From: Candidatus Endolissoclinum faulkneri L2 | GTDB lineage: Bacteria; Pseudomonadota; Alphaproteobacteria; Thalassobaculales; Thalassobaculaceae | Direction: 5' to 3' | Assembly (NCBI RefSeq): GCF_000319385.1 | Contig: NC_019566.1 | Span: 1,193,266 to 1,257,265 of the forward strand | Length of the DNA stretch: 64,000 nt | Part shown: one piece after another, positions 1 through 9,526 of the stretch | Numbering within the stretch: position 1 is the stretch's first letter | How the letters are laid out: every line of letters starts with the position of its first letter | The notes under the pieces: generated by a model | The model's database searches: none | What the model saw: the letters and a program-made list of their open reading frames with translations, nothing else | What the model was told of the DNA's origin: nothing | Program-made: the position numbers and the translations under genes

Positions 1-239
1 TTGGTGATCGAATTGTTACTTCTGGTCATGGAGGCGTATTTCCATCAGGGTTAGGCGTAGGTGTTGTGACGATGGTCAATGATGGATTGATTTCTGTTAC
101 ACCATTTGTCGATTGGGAAAGGTTAGAATACGTTAGCATTTTGAAAACTGGTTACGATGGCATCGCACGCTCGGATACTTCTAAACTATTGCCATCTTTG
201 ACTAGAAGACCGAAAAATCTACCATGCCCTAGTAAATAA
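1..239 (+). CDS. mreC: MreC, rod shape-determining protein (C-terminal end only)
   Basis: The frame is open from the left edge to a TAA at 237-239 and gives the last 78 residues of a protein. It begins GDRIVTSGHGGVFPSGL and continues with a GVVT strand, which is the conserved beta-barrel end of MreC. MreC is a bitopic inner-membrane protein that links the MreB filament to the peptidoglycan elongation machinery on the periplasmic side. The next gene, mreD, starts 8 bases after the stop, and mrdA and rodA follow on the same strand, as in the usual mre/mrd cluster. The tail after the barrel is short and basic. The start and transmembrane segment lie outside the window. Confidence 0.88.
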   Translation, partial: GDRIVTSGHGGVFPSGLGVGVVTMVNDGLISVTPFVDWERLEYVSILKTGYDGIARSDTSKLLPSLTRRPKNLPCPSK

Positions 240-247
240 AAAAAATC

Positions 248-760
248 ATGATGAATGTTACATTAGCTCAATTATTTAGTCTCTGGATACGTCGATCAAT
301 GCCGATGGCTTTGGTTGCTATGCTAGCTGTTATATCTGTATTTTCGATCAAAATTCCTGGGTGGGCTTCAGTAGTTCCTGACTATACTTCAATGGCTATT
401 TTTTATTGGGCGGTATTCCGTCCAGATCTACAGCCGGTTTTACTTTTGTTTATGATCGGTTTATTAAAAGACATTATAACCGGTAATCCTCTTGGCCTAA
501 CTGCGATTAGTTTACTATTGCTTCATGGGTTAGCCTTGTCTCAGCAACGCTTTTTAGTTACGAAGCCATTTCTGTTTATCTGTTTTGCCTTCATGTTAAT
601 CCAACTTCCTATCTCTATTTTAAGCTGGCTGATGATGTCAGTATTACATTTTTGTTTAATTGCGCCAGATCCAGTCATGTATCAATATTTGATTACTGTA
701 TTTAGCTTTCCAATTATGATGTGGTTTCTTTTTCATCTTCACTGTTACGTAATTCGATAA
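248..760 (+). CDS. mreD: MreD, rod shape-determining membrane protein
   Basis: This is a 170-residue, very hydrophobic protein with about five membrane segments, the usual size for MreD. The segment FRPDLQPVLLLFMIGLLKDI with the following NPLG resembles the family's conserved 'P...F.lGL..D...g.plG' region. MreD is an inner-membrane partner of MreC and MreB in the elongasome. It starts 8 bases after mreC and ends 5 bases before the chosen start of mrdA, so the genes are very probably cotranscribed. There are two tandem ATG codons at 248 and 251 and no clear ribosome-binding site, so the start could be either. Identification rests on position plus hydrophobic pattern, since MreD sequences diverge strongly. 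Confidence 0.88.
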   Translation: MMNVTLAQLFSLWIRRSMPMALVAMLAVISVFSIKIPGWASVVPDYTSMAIFYWAVFRPDLQPVLLLFMIGLLKDIITGNPLGLTAISLLLLHGLALSQQRFLVTKPFLFICFAFMLIQLPISILSWLMMSVLHFCLIAPDPVMYQYLITVFSFPIMMWFLFHLHCYVIR

Positions 761-765
761 CAATA

Positions 766-2736
766 ATGTTTAGGGCAAATGAACAAAACATTCGAAAGGT
801 ATTTACCCGTCGAGCCTTTATGTTAGCTTGTGGCAAGGTTGCCCTAATAGGCACTTTAGGGGCTAAGCTCTATAATCTTCAGGTAGTCGAGGGGGAGCGA
901 TACGAATTACTATCACTAAATAACCAGTTTATTAGTGAAATTATATTGCCCGTTCGTGGGCGAATTTTCGATCGTCATGGCGTAGCTCTTGCTGATAATC
1001 AAGATATTTTTCAAGTTGCAATTGTTCGTGAACGAACTAAAGACGTATGTGCAACTTTATCTGCTTTGAGTTCTATTATTGAGATAAAAGAATGGGATAT
1101 TAAACGAGTCCTTGAAGATGTGAAGCGTAGTCATGCCTTTACGCCGGTAATTGTGAGGAAGAATTTAACTCGTCAAGAAATTGATCGGGTAGCGGTTAAT
1201 GCTCCTTATCTGCCTGGTATATGTATTAATGTTAATTATTTACGACGCTATCCTTTCTCAGATATTGTTGTTCATATCATAGGATATGTCGCTGCTGTTT
1301 CAGAAGAAGAGCAATTGACTGGCGATCCAGTTCTTAGATTACCCAATTTTCGTATTGGCAAGAGTGGTCTTGAAAAGATGCATGAATTAGAGATACGCGG
1401 TAAAGCTGGTTGGCGAAAAGTGGAAGTCAATGCACTTGGTAAAGTTATTCGCAAGTTACCAGGTGATGAGAGTAAGGCAGGTTGTGACATTAATCTTACA
1501 CTGGATATCAATTTGCAGAGATTTGCTGCTGAACGCTTGGTACGCGGTAATGCAAAATTGCTATTAATAAATGATCCTCGCGCTCAACGCGCTTTGACAC
1601 AAGCTGCGCCGGCTATTCTCGATTATTATACGGATCAGCAGACAGTCCTAGTCAATTCTAATGGCAGGCTAGTAGAGGCAGAGAGTGGTGCAGTCGTAGT
1701 CATAGATGTTCGTAATGGTGCATTGTTGGTAATGGCATCGCTTCCGGGATATGATCCAAATCAGTTTAATAAGGGCTTGTCTAGTAAAGAATGGGGAAAA
1801 ATATTGAATAACCCCCGTGGACCACTTAATAACAAAGCATTGTCTGGCCAGTACCCTCCAGGGTCTACTTTTAAAATGCTAGTTATGCTAGCCGCTCTAG
1901 AGTCTGGCAAGGCCAAAATGGATACAAAATTTTATTGTCCAGGTTATTTGTCGCTTGGTAATACTCGATTTCATTGTTGGCTTCATTATGGTCACGGCTG
2001 GATTGACATGGAAGAGTCTATCGCACAAAGTTGTGACGTTTATTACTATGATTTAGCTCATAGAATTGGTATTGACTGTATTGCAAATATCGCCAAACGT
2101 TTTGGCTTAGGGAAGGTGACCGGATTAGACCTTCCTGGTGAATGCGCTGGTTTGATTCCAACACGCGAGTGGAAGCTCGCAACTACTGGGGTGCCTTGGC
2201 AGATAGGCGATACGTTGGTAGCAGGGATTGGTCAAGGGTTTGATACGGTCACGCCACTACAACTTGCTTTAATGACAGCCAGATTGGTTAACGGCGGTAA
2301 AGCGGTTGTTCCGCATATAAAAATTTCTAGCAGTTCGAATCAACCTGCTGAGGATATGGGTATAAATAAAAATCACTTGGATGCTGTTTGCATGGCTATG
2401 TATCAGGCAGTAAATAGCCCACGTGGGATTGCACGTAAAATTAGGGGCGATAAGAACGACATAAAGATAGCTGGTAAAACAGGCACTGCACAAGTACGAC
2501 GCATCAGTATAAATGAACGCTCCGCAGGGCATTATAATGAGAATAATAAACCATGGCGTTATCGAGATCATTCTTTATTTGTAGGCTTTGTCCCTCTAAA
2601 TACACCACGTTATGCGATATCAGTTGTTGTTGAGCATGGTACTGCTGGTTTATATGCTGCAGCTCCGATTGGTGCTGATATATTACGCGAGGTAATGCGA
2701 GTTGATTTTAGGCATGATAGATTCAACGTCGTTTAA
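766..2736 (+). CDS. mrdA: Penicillin-binding protein 2, peptidoglycan transpeptidase
   Basis: This is a class B penicillin-binding protein that cross-links peptidoglycan during side-wall elongation. It has one N-terminal membrane segment (about residues 20-35), a PBP dimerisation domain, and a C-terminal transpeptidase domain. The catalytic motifs are all present: STFK with the nucleophile near Ser367, SCD near 422, and KTGTAQ near Lys571. The frame is open from 721, but the ATG at 766 (MFRANEQN...) gives the normal N terminus and avoids a long overlap with mreD, so I chose it. At 656 residues it is of normal length. It works with RodA, which follows 63 bases downstream, and with MreC and MreD. 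Confidence 0.95.
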   Translation: MFRANEQNIRKVFTRRAFMLACGKVALIGTLGAKLYNLQVVEGERYELLSLNNQFISEIILPVRGRIFDRHGVALADNQDIFQVAIVRERTKDVCATLSALSSIIEIKEWDIKRVLEDVKRSHAFTPVIVRKNLTRQEIDRVAVNAPYLPGICINVNYLRRYPFSDIVVHIIGYVAAVSEEEQLTGDPVLRLPNFRIGKSGLEKMHELEIRGKAGWRKVEVNALGKVIRKLPGDESKAGCDINLTLDINLQRFAAERLVRGNAKLLLINDPRAQRALTQAAPAILDYYTDQQTVLVNSNGRLVEAESGAVVVIDVRNGALLVMASLPGYDPNQFNKGLSSKEWGKILNNPRGPLNNKALSGQYPPGSTFKMLVMLAALESGKAKMDTKFYCPGYLSLGNTRFHCWLHYGHGWIDMEESIAQSCDVYYYDLAHRIGIDCIANIAKRFGLGKVTGLDLPGECAGLIPTREWKLATTGVPWQIGDTLVAGIGQGFDTVTPLQLALMTARLVNGGKAVVPHIKISSSSNQPAEDMGINKNHLDAVCMAMYQAVNSPRGIARKIRGDKNDIKIAGKTGTAQVRRISINERSAGHYNENNKPWRYRDHSLFVGFVPLNTPRYAISVVVEHGTAGLYAAAPIGADILREVMRVDFRHDRFNVV

Positions 2737-2799
2737 CAGTAAAACGATTAACTACACTTAGCTATCTAGCTAATCGTACTTTCTTTCTGATCTAATGTT

Positions 2800-3921
2800 A
2801 TGTATGAATCTAACCTGATTATTGCTCGTAAGCTATTATCGCTGAATTGGTTTGTAGTTTTTCTTGTTATAGCAATTTCAGCGGTTGGCTGCCTGATGTT
2901 ATACTCGGCAGCTAATGGTTCTTGGTCTCCATGGGCTTATCATCACTTTATTCGCTTCGGCATCGGAATGACTATCATGTTATCGATTGCCGTTGTTGAT
3001 ATTCGATTTTGGATGAGAAACGCTTATTTAGGGTATATGATCATCCTCTTCTTTCTTGTCTTGGTAGATCTCATGGGCAAGATTGATATGGGCGCAAAAC
3101 GTTGGATTGATCTTAGATTATTTCACTTTCAACCTTCGGAAGCAATGAAGATTTGTTTAGTATTAGCACTATCAAGATATTTTAATGGATTAACTTATGA
3201 GGAGGTTGGTAACAAACTAAAATTAATAATACCGTTGCTTATGGTTGGCATTCCAGTTTTTCTCGTCTTAAAAGAGCCAGACCTTGGCACGGCGTTAATT
3301 ATGATTGCTGAGTCAGCGGCGATTTTTTTTCTTGCAGGAGTACGCATTTGGAAGTTTTTTGCCTTTATCACAATTGCTATACTCAGCTTTCCGTTAAGCT
3401 GGCGGTTTTTGCGCGCATATCAACAAAACCGTATACTGACTTTCTTTAATCCGGATAGCAATCATACTAGCACCGGCTATCATATTTTACAATCCAAAAT
3501 TGCCCTAGGCTCTGGTGGAATATTCGGGAAGGGTTTTCTGAAGGGAAGTCAGAGTCATTTAAATTTTCTACCCGAAAAACAGACAGACTTTATTTTTACT
3601 ATGCTAGCCGAAGAGTTTGGTATGGTTGGTGCTTATTGCTTAATTGGGCTTTATGTATTAATACTAGCGTATGGTTTTTCTGTCGCTATGCGCTCATGTA
3701 GTCAATTTGGTCGTTTGCTAGCACTTGGCATAACTACAACCCTTTTTCTCTATTTATTCATTAATATTGCTATGGTAATTGGGTTAATACCGATAGTTGG
3801 TGTACCGCTACCAATGCTTAGTTATGGTGGTACAGCAATGCTGACTATAATGATTGGTCTAGGATTATTGCTTGGAGTATCTGTGCATCGATATGTACGT
3901 GTAAGCCATTATGGGTATTAA
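2800..3921 (+). CDS. rodA: RodA, SEDS-family peptidoglycan glycosyltransferase
   Basis: This is a 373-residue polytopic membrane protein of the FtsW/RodA/SpoVE (SEDS) family. It polymerises lipid II into glycan strands for elongation, paired with PBP2. Visible family features are about ten membrane segments, the 'GAKRWIDL...FQPSE' block (about residues 99-116), the 'KEPDLGTAL' motif (about 159-167), the 'FLPEKQTDFIF' loop, and the C-terminal 'PMLSYGGTAM' motif. It is the last gene of the mre/mrd cluster and is followed by a 665-base spacer. No strong terminator was found directly after it. Confidence 0.95.
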   Translation: MYESNLIIARKLLSLNWFVVFLVIAISAVGCLMLYSAANGSWSPWAYHHFIRFGIGMTIMLSIAVVDIRFWMRNAYLGYMIILFFLVLVDLMGKIDMGAKRWIDLRLFHFQPSEAMKICLVLALSRYFNGLTYEEVGNKLKLIIPLLMVGIPVFLVLKEPDLGTALIMIAESAAIFFLAGVRIWKFFAFITIAILSFPLSWRFLRAYQQNRILTFFNPDSNHTSTGYHILQSKIALGSGGIFGKGFLKGSQSHLNFLPEKQTDFIFTMLAEEFGMVGAYCLIGLYVLILAYGFSVAMRSCSQFGRLLALGITTTLFLYLFINIAMVIGLIPIVGVPLPMLSYGGTAMLTIMIGLGLLLGVSVHRYVRVSHYGY

Positions 3922-4586
3922 AAATATCTAATATTCCTATTAATCACCCACTGCAGTATCTGCATAGATTAACTATTTTTTCTAGTTTTCAAAATAGCGA
4001 AAAATTAACCATTGCCTAGTTACTAATATTATTGAATTCTACAGTCATCAATAATCGTATGTTAGTATAGTTTTTATATTCTTTGTTAATTTTTACTCAT
4101 ATCCGTTTACGAAACATTTTCTGTAGAAAATTCTTTGCTATACTTAACACTTCAAGATTACGCGTCTAATTGTAATAAACTTTAAAATATAGTAATTTTT
4201 AGTTCATTAGTATACCTGCACGCATTTATCTTTAAAGCAGTTCTATTTAACGCATTTACTTAAATCTTTGAAACAAACTTATTAGATAGTAATAATGAAA
4301 CAATTTAGCTAGCTAAATTATGATAAATTTAGCTAATAAATACAAATTATATTTATTTACTTAACTAAGTCAATTTGCACAAATGCAGTTATCTAAAAAA
4401 TAAATGAGCAAGCCATAATGAATATCATATGCATGCTCTACTGCTAATTGATTATCTCTTTACACGACAATTTTTATTTATAAATACACATTAGGTAGAT
4501 TAAAATCTTAAATGCACCTAAGTTATCTAACTGTATTTAAAGAATAACGCTCTTACAGTAATGATGCGAAATTCCACAAGCGTATG
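3922..4586. other. Spacer between rodA and cysNC, no gene seen
   Basis: This is AT-rich sequence with stops in all frames between two convergent genes (rodA + and cysNC -). I see no convincing terminator hairpin, RNA gene or gene remnant. Confidence 0.6.
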
Positions 4587-6446
4587 CTACTCATTGTTTT
4601 CAAGAGCAAACTTTGCTTGAATATAACTAAGCATTTTTTCAATAGACTGGTTTATAGATTGTTTACATGTATTGACCTCTACTTCTGGAGAAGAAGGTAC
4701 CTCATATGGCGAGGAAATACCAGTAAATTCAATAATTTCTCCATTATTTGCTTTTTTGTATAGCCCCTTTGGGTCACGTTTCTTGCAAGAATCTAGGCTG
4801 GCATTAACATAAATCTCGTGAAATAGACTAGGCATGAGCGCTCGAGCACGAGCGCGATCGGAGCGATATGGCGAAATAAATGCTGTTATCACTAAAACGC
4901 CTGAATTAGCAAATAAACGAGCTATTTCTCCTACACGACGGATGTTTTCATGTCGGTCTGAGGGAGAGTATCCGAGATCAGCTGATAAGCCAGAACGAAT
5001 ATTATCACCATCAAGTACACACACTTGCCAACCTTTTCGAAACAGTATATTTTCCAGCTCCAAAGCTAAAGTTGATTTACCTGAACCAGATAGTCCGGTC
5101 AACCAAAGTACGCCAGATTTGTGGCCATTTGCTCTCCAACGATTCTCTATGGTTACATGATCCTCTACAGAAGGAATTTGTTGCAATGATTTATAGCTAA
5201 TTAAACCTAATTCCTGAACTTTATCTATAAAAACTAATCCACCAGCTACCATATCGTAGCCGTCAAATAATACAAAGCGCCCCAAGTGTGGGTTAAAGGT
5301 AAATTCATCTAAATACAACATAGCGCGGGTGTGTAAAACAACTTCACCGATCATGTTACGCTCAATTTGATTACCTGAATGCTCTGATAAATCAAATATA
5401 TCGATTACTTTTTCAATCTTAAACACTTCCACTATACGTTCAATAGTAGTTAGCTTTAACTTATAGTACCGACCTAACTCCAAAGGAGTATTGGCAAGCC
5501 AAAAGATACGTGCACGAAAAAAATAAGTTTGTACCGGAGGATTAGTCTTGTGACTAGCTAAGAAGCCGCGTTCAACAAAGATATGATCTTCTAAGGTAAT
5601 GCCAACACATTGACCAGCTGAAGCTGCTAAAACTGGTAATTTAACTCCCCATGCCTCTATGGAGCGCACTTTAGCAGTAGAGTTATTTGGAGCAAACATC
5701 AAGGTATCACCAACTTTTAACTTCCCGCTTTCGATCCGACCGGCAATAATCCGGCGTTCATCAAACTTATAGATATCTTGAATTGGTAAACGTAGTGGTA
5801 GTTCCATTGGCATTGGCTTAGGCCAAAAAGCATCAAGAGAGGACATCAATGTAGGACCAGTAAACCAAGACATATTTTGCGACCTATGTACAAGTCCATC
5901 ACCATAACGAGCTGATACTGGCAATATAGTCGTTGAAATAATTCCCACTTTTTTAAGATGTTTGTTGACTTGGAATCTGAGTTCATCAAATCGTTCCTTT
6001 GAATAATTAACCAAATCCATTTTGTTGATTGTCACCAAAACACTATCAAAACCAAGCCAACGTAAAATGTAGCTATGAACACGTGTTTGATCTTGTACTC
6101 CTTCTTTAGCATCAACTACCAATATAGCAGCATCAGCTGATGCTGCTCCGGAAATCATATTATTTAGAAATTCCTTGTGGCCTGGTACGTCAATAACAGC
6201 ATATGATTTCGTAGGAGTTTTAAGGAATACCTGTGTTGTCTGGATAGTAATACCCTGCTCTCGTTCAGTTCGCATTGCATCCAATACAAACGCCCATTCC
6301 ATTGGCATACCGCGACGTTTGGATATAGCTTTCAACAATTCTATCTTGTCATCATGCAATGCACCAATATCTTGCATTATACGACCAATCATAGTAGATT
6401 TTCCATGATCGATATGGCCAGCGATGACCAGTTTAATTTGTTCCAT
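4587..6446 (-). CDS. cysNC: Bifunctional sulfate adenylyltransferase subunit 1 / adenylylsulfate kinase (CysNC, NodQ type)
   Basis: The N-terminal part is the GTPase subunit of ATP sulfurylase (CysN). It has P-loop GHIDHGKST at residues 10-18, then REQGIT, the DVPGH box and NKMD. The C-terminal part, from about residue 430, is APS kinase (CysC) with P-loop GLSGSGKST at 451-459. Together with CysD it makes APS from sulfate and ATP, and the kinase domain converts APS to PAPS. The frame is open to 6536, but the ATG at 6446 gives the normal MEQIKLVIAGH start and leaves a 40-base gap to cysD, so I use it. The length of 619 residues matches fused NodQ-type proteins. It is in one operon with cysD. 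Confidence 0.94.
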   Translation of the reverse strand: MEQIKLVIAGHIDHGKSTMIGRIMQDIGALHDDKIELLKAISKRRGMPMEWAFVLDAMRTEREQGITIQTTQVFLKTPTKSYAVIDVPGHKEFLNNMISGAASADAAILVVDAKEGVQDQTRVHSYILRWLGFDSVLVTINKMDLVNYSKERFDELRFQVNKHLKKVGIISTTILPVSARYGDGLVHRSQNMSWFTGPTLMSSLDAFWPKPMPMELPLRLPIQDIYKFDERRIIAGRIESGKLKVGDTLMFAPNNSTAKVRSIEAWGVKLPVLAASAGQCVGITLEDHIFVERGFLASHKTNPPVQTYFFRARIFWLANTPLELGRYYKLKLTTIERIVEVFKIEKVIDIFDLSEHSGNQIERNMIGEVVLHTRAMLYLDEFTFNPHLGRFVLFDGYDMVAGGLVFIDKVQELGLISYKSLQQIPSVEDHVTIENRWRANGHKSGVLWLTGLSGSGKSTLALELENILFRKGWQVCVLDGDNIRSGLSADLGYSPSDRHENIRRVGEIARLFANSGVLVITAFISPYRSDRARARALMPSLFHEIYVNASLDSCKKRDPKGLYKKANNGEIIEFTGISSPYEVPSSPEVEVNTCKQSINQSIEKMLSYIQAKFALENNE

Positions 6447-6486
6447 ATTGCTAATTGTAATAGTGTTTTCGTCAGAGCAAAATTTT

Positions 6487-7281
6487 TTACATATAACCAG
6501 CTGAACGCAAGAGTTCAAAAGCGTCTTCAGTTTCATAATCCATCATACGCCCACTACGTTCTGCTATCTTAGTAACCAACAACTCAGCAATGATTTTCTC
6601 TATTGTATCAGCATTGCTAGTTACCGGTTTAGTAATATCCATATCGCCAAGCGAACGATAGCGTTTACCGTTGTGGGCAAAATATAGGGGTACCACTGGA
6701 ATACTTTCTCGCTGTATATATAACCATATATCCAGCTCTGTCCAATGAAGTAGCGGATGAATACGAATATGATTTCCGGGCAGTAACTTAGTCATAAAAT
6801 GATCCCAAAACTCTGGAGGCTGATCACGAAAATTCCATTCAGCATTTTCACCTCTCGGACTAAAAATGCGTTCTTTTGCACGAGTAGATTCTTCGTCACG
6901 TCTGATACCAACAATAACTGCTTGTAGTTCCAATTCATGAATCAATCGCTTCAGTGCTTCGGTCTTACGTGCAGCAGAACGAACAGATACTGTTAAAGTT
7001 GGGTCAATTTCTTCAATTGGTGGACACTCTTGACGAATAAAATTTAAATTCCAATTTTTAGTGTATTTTTTTTGAAATGAATACATGTCGGGGAATTTCT
7101 TTCCTGTATCACAAAACACGACAGGACAGGGTATATGGCCAAAAAAGGCTTTTTTAGCTAGCCATAGCATCACATTAGAGTCTTTACCCAACGACCATAG
7201 CATCACCAGGCGATCAAATTTATTGAACGCTTCACGCAAAATATAAATGCTATACGCCTCGATGAAATCGAGATGATCCAT
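6487..7281 (-). CDS. cysD: Sulfate adenylyltransferase subunit 2
   Basis: This is the ATP pyrophosphatase-type catalytic subunit of ATP sulfurylase, forming APS from ATP and sulfate with the CysN GTPase part. The PP-loop SLGKDS is at residues 30-35, followed by VVFCDTGKKFPDMY, the GIRRDEESTRAKER block (about residues 123-136) and the RYRSLGDMD motif near the C terminus, all typical of CysD. At 264 residues it is somewhat shorter than the roughly 300 of many homologues. It is the first gene of the cysD-cysNC operon. Two palindromes lie 28-60 bases upstream of its ATG and may be regulatory. No ribosome-binding site is obvious. Confidence 0.94.
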   Translation of the reverse strand: MDHLDFIEAYSIYILREAFNKFDRLVMLWSLGKDSNVMLWLAKKAFFGHIPCPVVFCDTGKKFPDMYSFQKKYTKNWNLNFIRQECPPIEEIDPTLTVSVRSAARKTEALKRLIHELELQAVIVGIRRDEESTRAKERIFSPRGENAEWNFRDQPPEFWDHFMTKLLPGNHIRIHPLLHWTELDIWLYIQRESIPVVPLYFAHNGKRYRSLGDMDITKPVTSNADTIEKIIAELLVTKIAERSGRMMDYETEDAFELLRSAGYM

Positions 7282-7309
7282 AAAAGTAATTATTTCTAGT
7301 TGTCATTGT

Positions 7310-7340
7310 GTTATCGATAACTTCAATCACGGGGTGATTG
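7310..7340 (-). promoter_or_regulatory. Two adjacent palindromes upstream of cysD
   Basis: GTTATCGATAAC (7310-7321) is a perfect 12-base palindrome. Next to it, CAATCAC-GGG-GTGATTG (7324-7340) is a 7-base inverted repeat with a 3-base spacer. Both lie within 60 bases of the cysD start codon. They could be operator half-sites or a leader hairpin. No regulator is assigned. Confidence 0.35.
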
Positions 7341-8401
7341 TTAAAGAAATATAAAGCCTATTTCAATGCTGAAAATTAGCTGCATAAAGCTAGAGTAACT
7401 ATTTTTAAGTATAGTATCATTTTTTTTTGAAAACAGGAATATTACTGATAAAATATAATAAATACAATAAATAATCAGCAAATTTTTCTTATGTGGATTA
7501 GCTATATATCAACAAAGTAAATGCTTTATATTTTCCATATAAGAAATCCTATTCTTCTTTTAGAAAGAGTAGTTTTAGGTTTATTATAAATGCCCTTCTA
7601 AGAAATTTCAATCTAGCAAAATTATTCTGTTAAGTAAAGATCGGCTAATTACTTGAATTATTGTTTATGCAATAAATAATAATTATTTTTCTATACAATA
7701 AATTTTGTCTGCTTTGGTAGGATTGAGCGGAATCTTTCCTATTTATTCACCATTAGAATAAGCTAGGATTTTTTAGTTAGCATAACTGTCAAAGCAGGTA
7801 GTAATACTATACGTAAAAAAGTAAACTATATGTATAAGCTAGTTTAGTTAAAACATAGTTAAATTTAATTTACAAATAGTTATGTATTATAGGATTATAT
7901 AATTCATATTTTTTTTATATATTCTACAAGATTATCTTTTCACTTATTCTCATTTAAACTTAGATAGTTTAAATGAGAATAAGTTTTGTATTAAATTTTA
8001 TACAAAAAATTCTTATTGCATTGAACTTATAACACAATATTTAATTAATCGTAGATCAAAATTGCTTTGTTCTTTAACAAAATTAATAGATTATAAATAA
8101 TTCACTATTATGTATTTCTCGCTCAAAAAATGAGTTTTATCTCAAATTTTAATATATTAAAAATATTCAATAAAACTTTATACTATAAAATTGCTTGCAC
8201 AAATAAAGCTAGATCTGTAATTTAGCTGTTAACTTTACATAGAATAAAAATATAAAGCAATAATAAATAATTGTGAAATATACAGATTTATTTACGTAAT
8301 TCCTAATTTTTAGCTGCTCTAACGAGCAGAACGCACCTCAATAATAAGTAAACTAAGCTAAAACAAAAAAATCAATAACTAATAGTTCATCTATCTGAAT
8401 T
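7341..8401. other. Spacer between cysD and rpe
   Basis: No gene is seen. The stretch around 7705-7800 is less AT-rich than its surroundings and has an 8-base inverted pair (ctgctttg / caaagcag), so it may be the remains of a lost gene. A long inverted repeat lies at 7942-7984 and a small GC-rich hairpin near 8313-8328 (ctgctc/gagcag), neither with a clear U-tract. Confidence 0.5.
7942..7984. repeat. Long perfect inverted repeat, 18-bp arms, 7-base loop
   Basis: Arms 7942-7959 and 7967-7984 are exact reverse complements (ACTTATTCTCATTTAAAC and its complement) around TTAGATA. It lies about 420 bases past the rpe stop on rpe's strand. It could act as a terminator or processing stem, but there is no U-tract on either side. 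Confidence 0.85.
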
Positions 8402-9082
8402 TTATAGCCGCATCGCAGCAATATTAGATGCATAAGCCTCTCTGCCACCTTTAAAGGTGGCAGTACCAGCAACTAGGACATCAGCTCCAGCAGCTACAAC
8501 TCGCCTTGATATATCAGCTGTAACCCCTCCATCAACCTCCAAGTGAATAGGATAGTTACTAGCATCAATTCGCTGCCGTACCGCGGTAATCTTCTTAAGC
8601 TGAGAAACAATAAAATTTTGACCACCAAAGCCAGGTTTAACAGTCATTACCACAATTAAATCCACAATGTCTAGCAAGTTATTTAACGTTTTCAATGATG
8701 TATCTAAGCTGAGTGCTATTCCAGCCTTTACGCCCAAAGAACGAATAAGCTGTAAGGTACGATGAATATGAGTACAAGCTTCCGGGTGTATGGTGATAAT
8801 ATCTGCGCCAGCTTCAACAAAGCCTTGAAGATATGCTTCCACTGGCGAAATCATTAAATGGACATCAAAAATTTTTGACGTATAAGGGCGTATCGCTCTA
8901 ACAATTGCTGGTCCCATAGATATGTTTGGTACTAAATGCCCATCCATTACATCTACATGTATCCAATCCGCTCCGGCAGCATCAACGACCCGAATCTCCT
9001 CTCCAAGCTTAGCGAAATCAGCGGCAAGAATTGAAGCAGCGATCAGCGGAGCATTAGCCATTGATGCATGCAAGGGTAGCAT
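8402..9082 (-). CDS. rpe: Ribulose-phosphate 3-epimerase
   Basis: This enzyme interconverts ribulose 5-phosphate and xylulose 5-phosphate in the pentose phosphate pathway, and it complements the transketolase at 29381. The TIM-barrel motifs are clear: the IAASILAADF start, HVDVMDGHLVPN (His42, Asp44 and Asp47 region, metal and catalytic residues), DVHLMI, MTVKPGFGGQ, and LEVDGGV with the second catalytic Asp. At 226 residues it is of normal length. A GGG precedes the ATG at 9082 by a few bases. An internal ATG at 9061 (MANAPLIAAS) is the alternative start and fits the usual N terminus equally well. The gene stands alone, with large spacers on both sides. Confidence 0.95.
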   Translation of the reverse strand: MLPLHASMANAPLIAASILAADFAKLGEEIRVVDAAGADWIHVDVMDGHLVPNISMGPAIVRAIRPYTSKIFDVHLMISPVEAYLQGFVEAGADIITIHPEACTHIHRTLQLIRSLGVKAGIALSLDTSLKTLNNLLDIVDLIVVMTVKPGFGGQNFIVSQLKKITAVRQRIDASNYPIHLEVDGGVTADISRRVVAAGADVLVAGTATFKGGREAYASNIAAMRL

Positions 9083-9508
9083 GTTGCCCTATTATTCTCA
9101 AGCAATTGAGCTAACTTATTAGCCTAGTTTTAATATAGTAAAGTACTCTAATAAAGAATGCTAGTGTAGATACAGTGCTAAAGCAATACTTTTTACAAAT
9201 CAAGAGTAGTTTAATTATCATGCATAATGCTGCTGTTAAAAACAACAATCATCGTACTCAATAAGATATCAAATTATATTATTGAAAATAAAAATTGTTA
9301 AATGCACTATATTTTAATACAGGGAAGCTTAATTTTGCGTTAAAACTGTAATCATATAAAAGTAGTGTCTTAAGTAATTTTATAGTCTTGAGATATATAT
9401 AATTAAGATAGTATGACGAGATTTGTTTATTTTACTTTAAATTATGGCAAAATGATTGTAATAAATTTTGCGCTTGATTGTTTAATCAATCAATTCTTGC
9501 ATTGACTA

Positions 9509-9520
9509 GAGTGCTATAAT
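9509..9520 (+). promoter_or_regulatory. Extended -10 promoter with no gene behind it
   Basis: TGCTATAAT is a consensus extended -10 element (TGnTATAAT), with the -10 at 9515-9520. No TTGACA stands at the normal -35 spacing; only TTCTTG stands 15 bases upstream. It points away from rpe into the spacer. Confidence 0.4.
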
Positions 9521-9526
9521 AGTTGG

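Noticed and set aside
6487-6536. Overlap of cysNC with cysD from a longer cysNC start
   Set aside because: The N-terminal 30 residues from the upstream start have no family match; the ATG at 6446 gives the standard N terminus.
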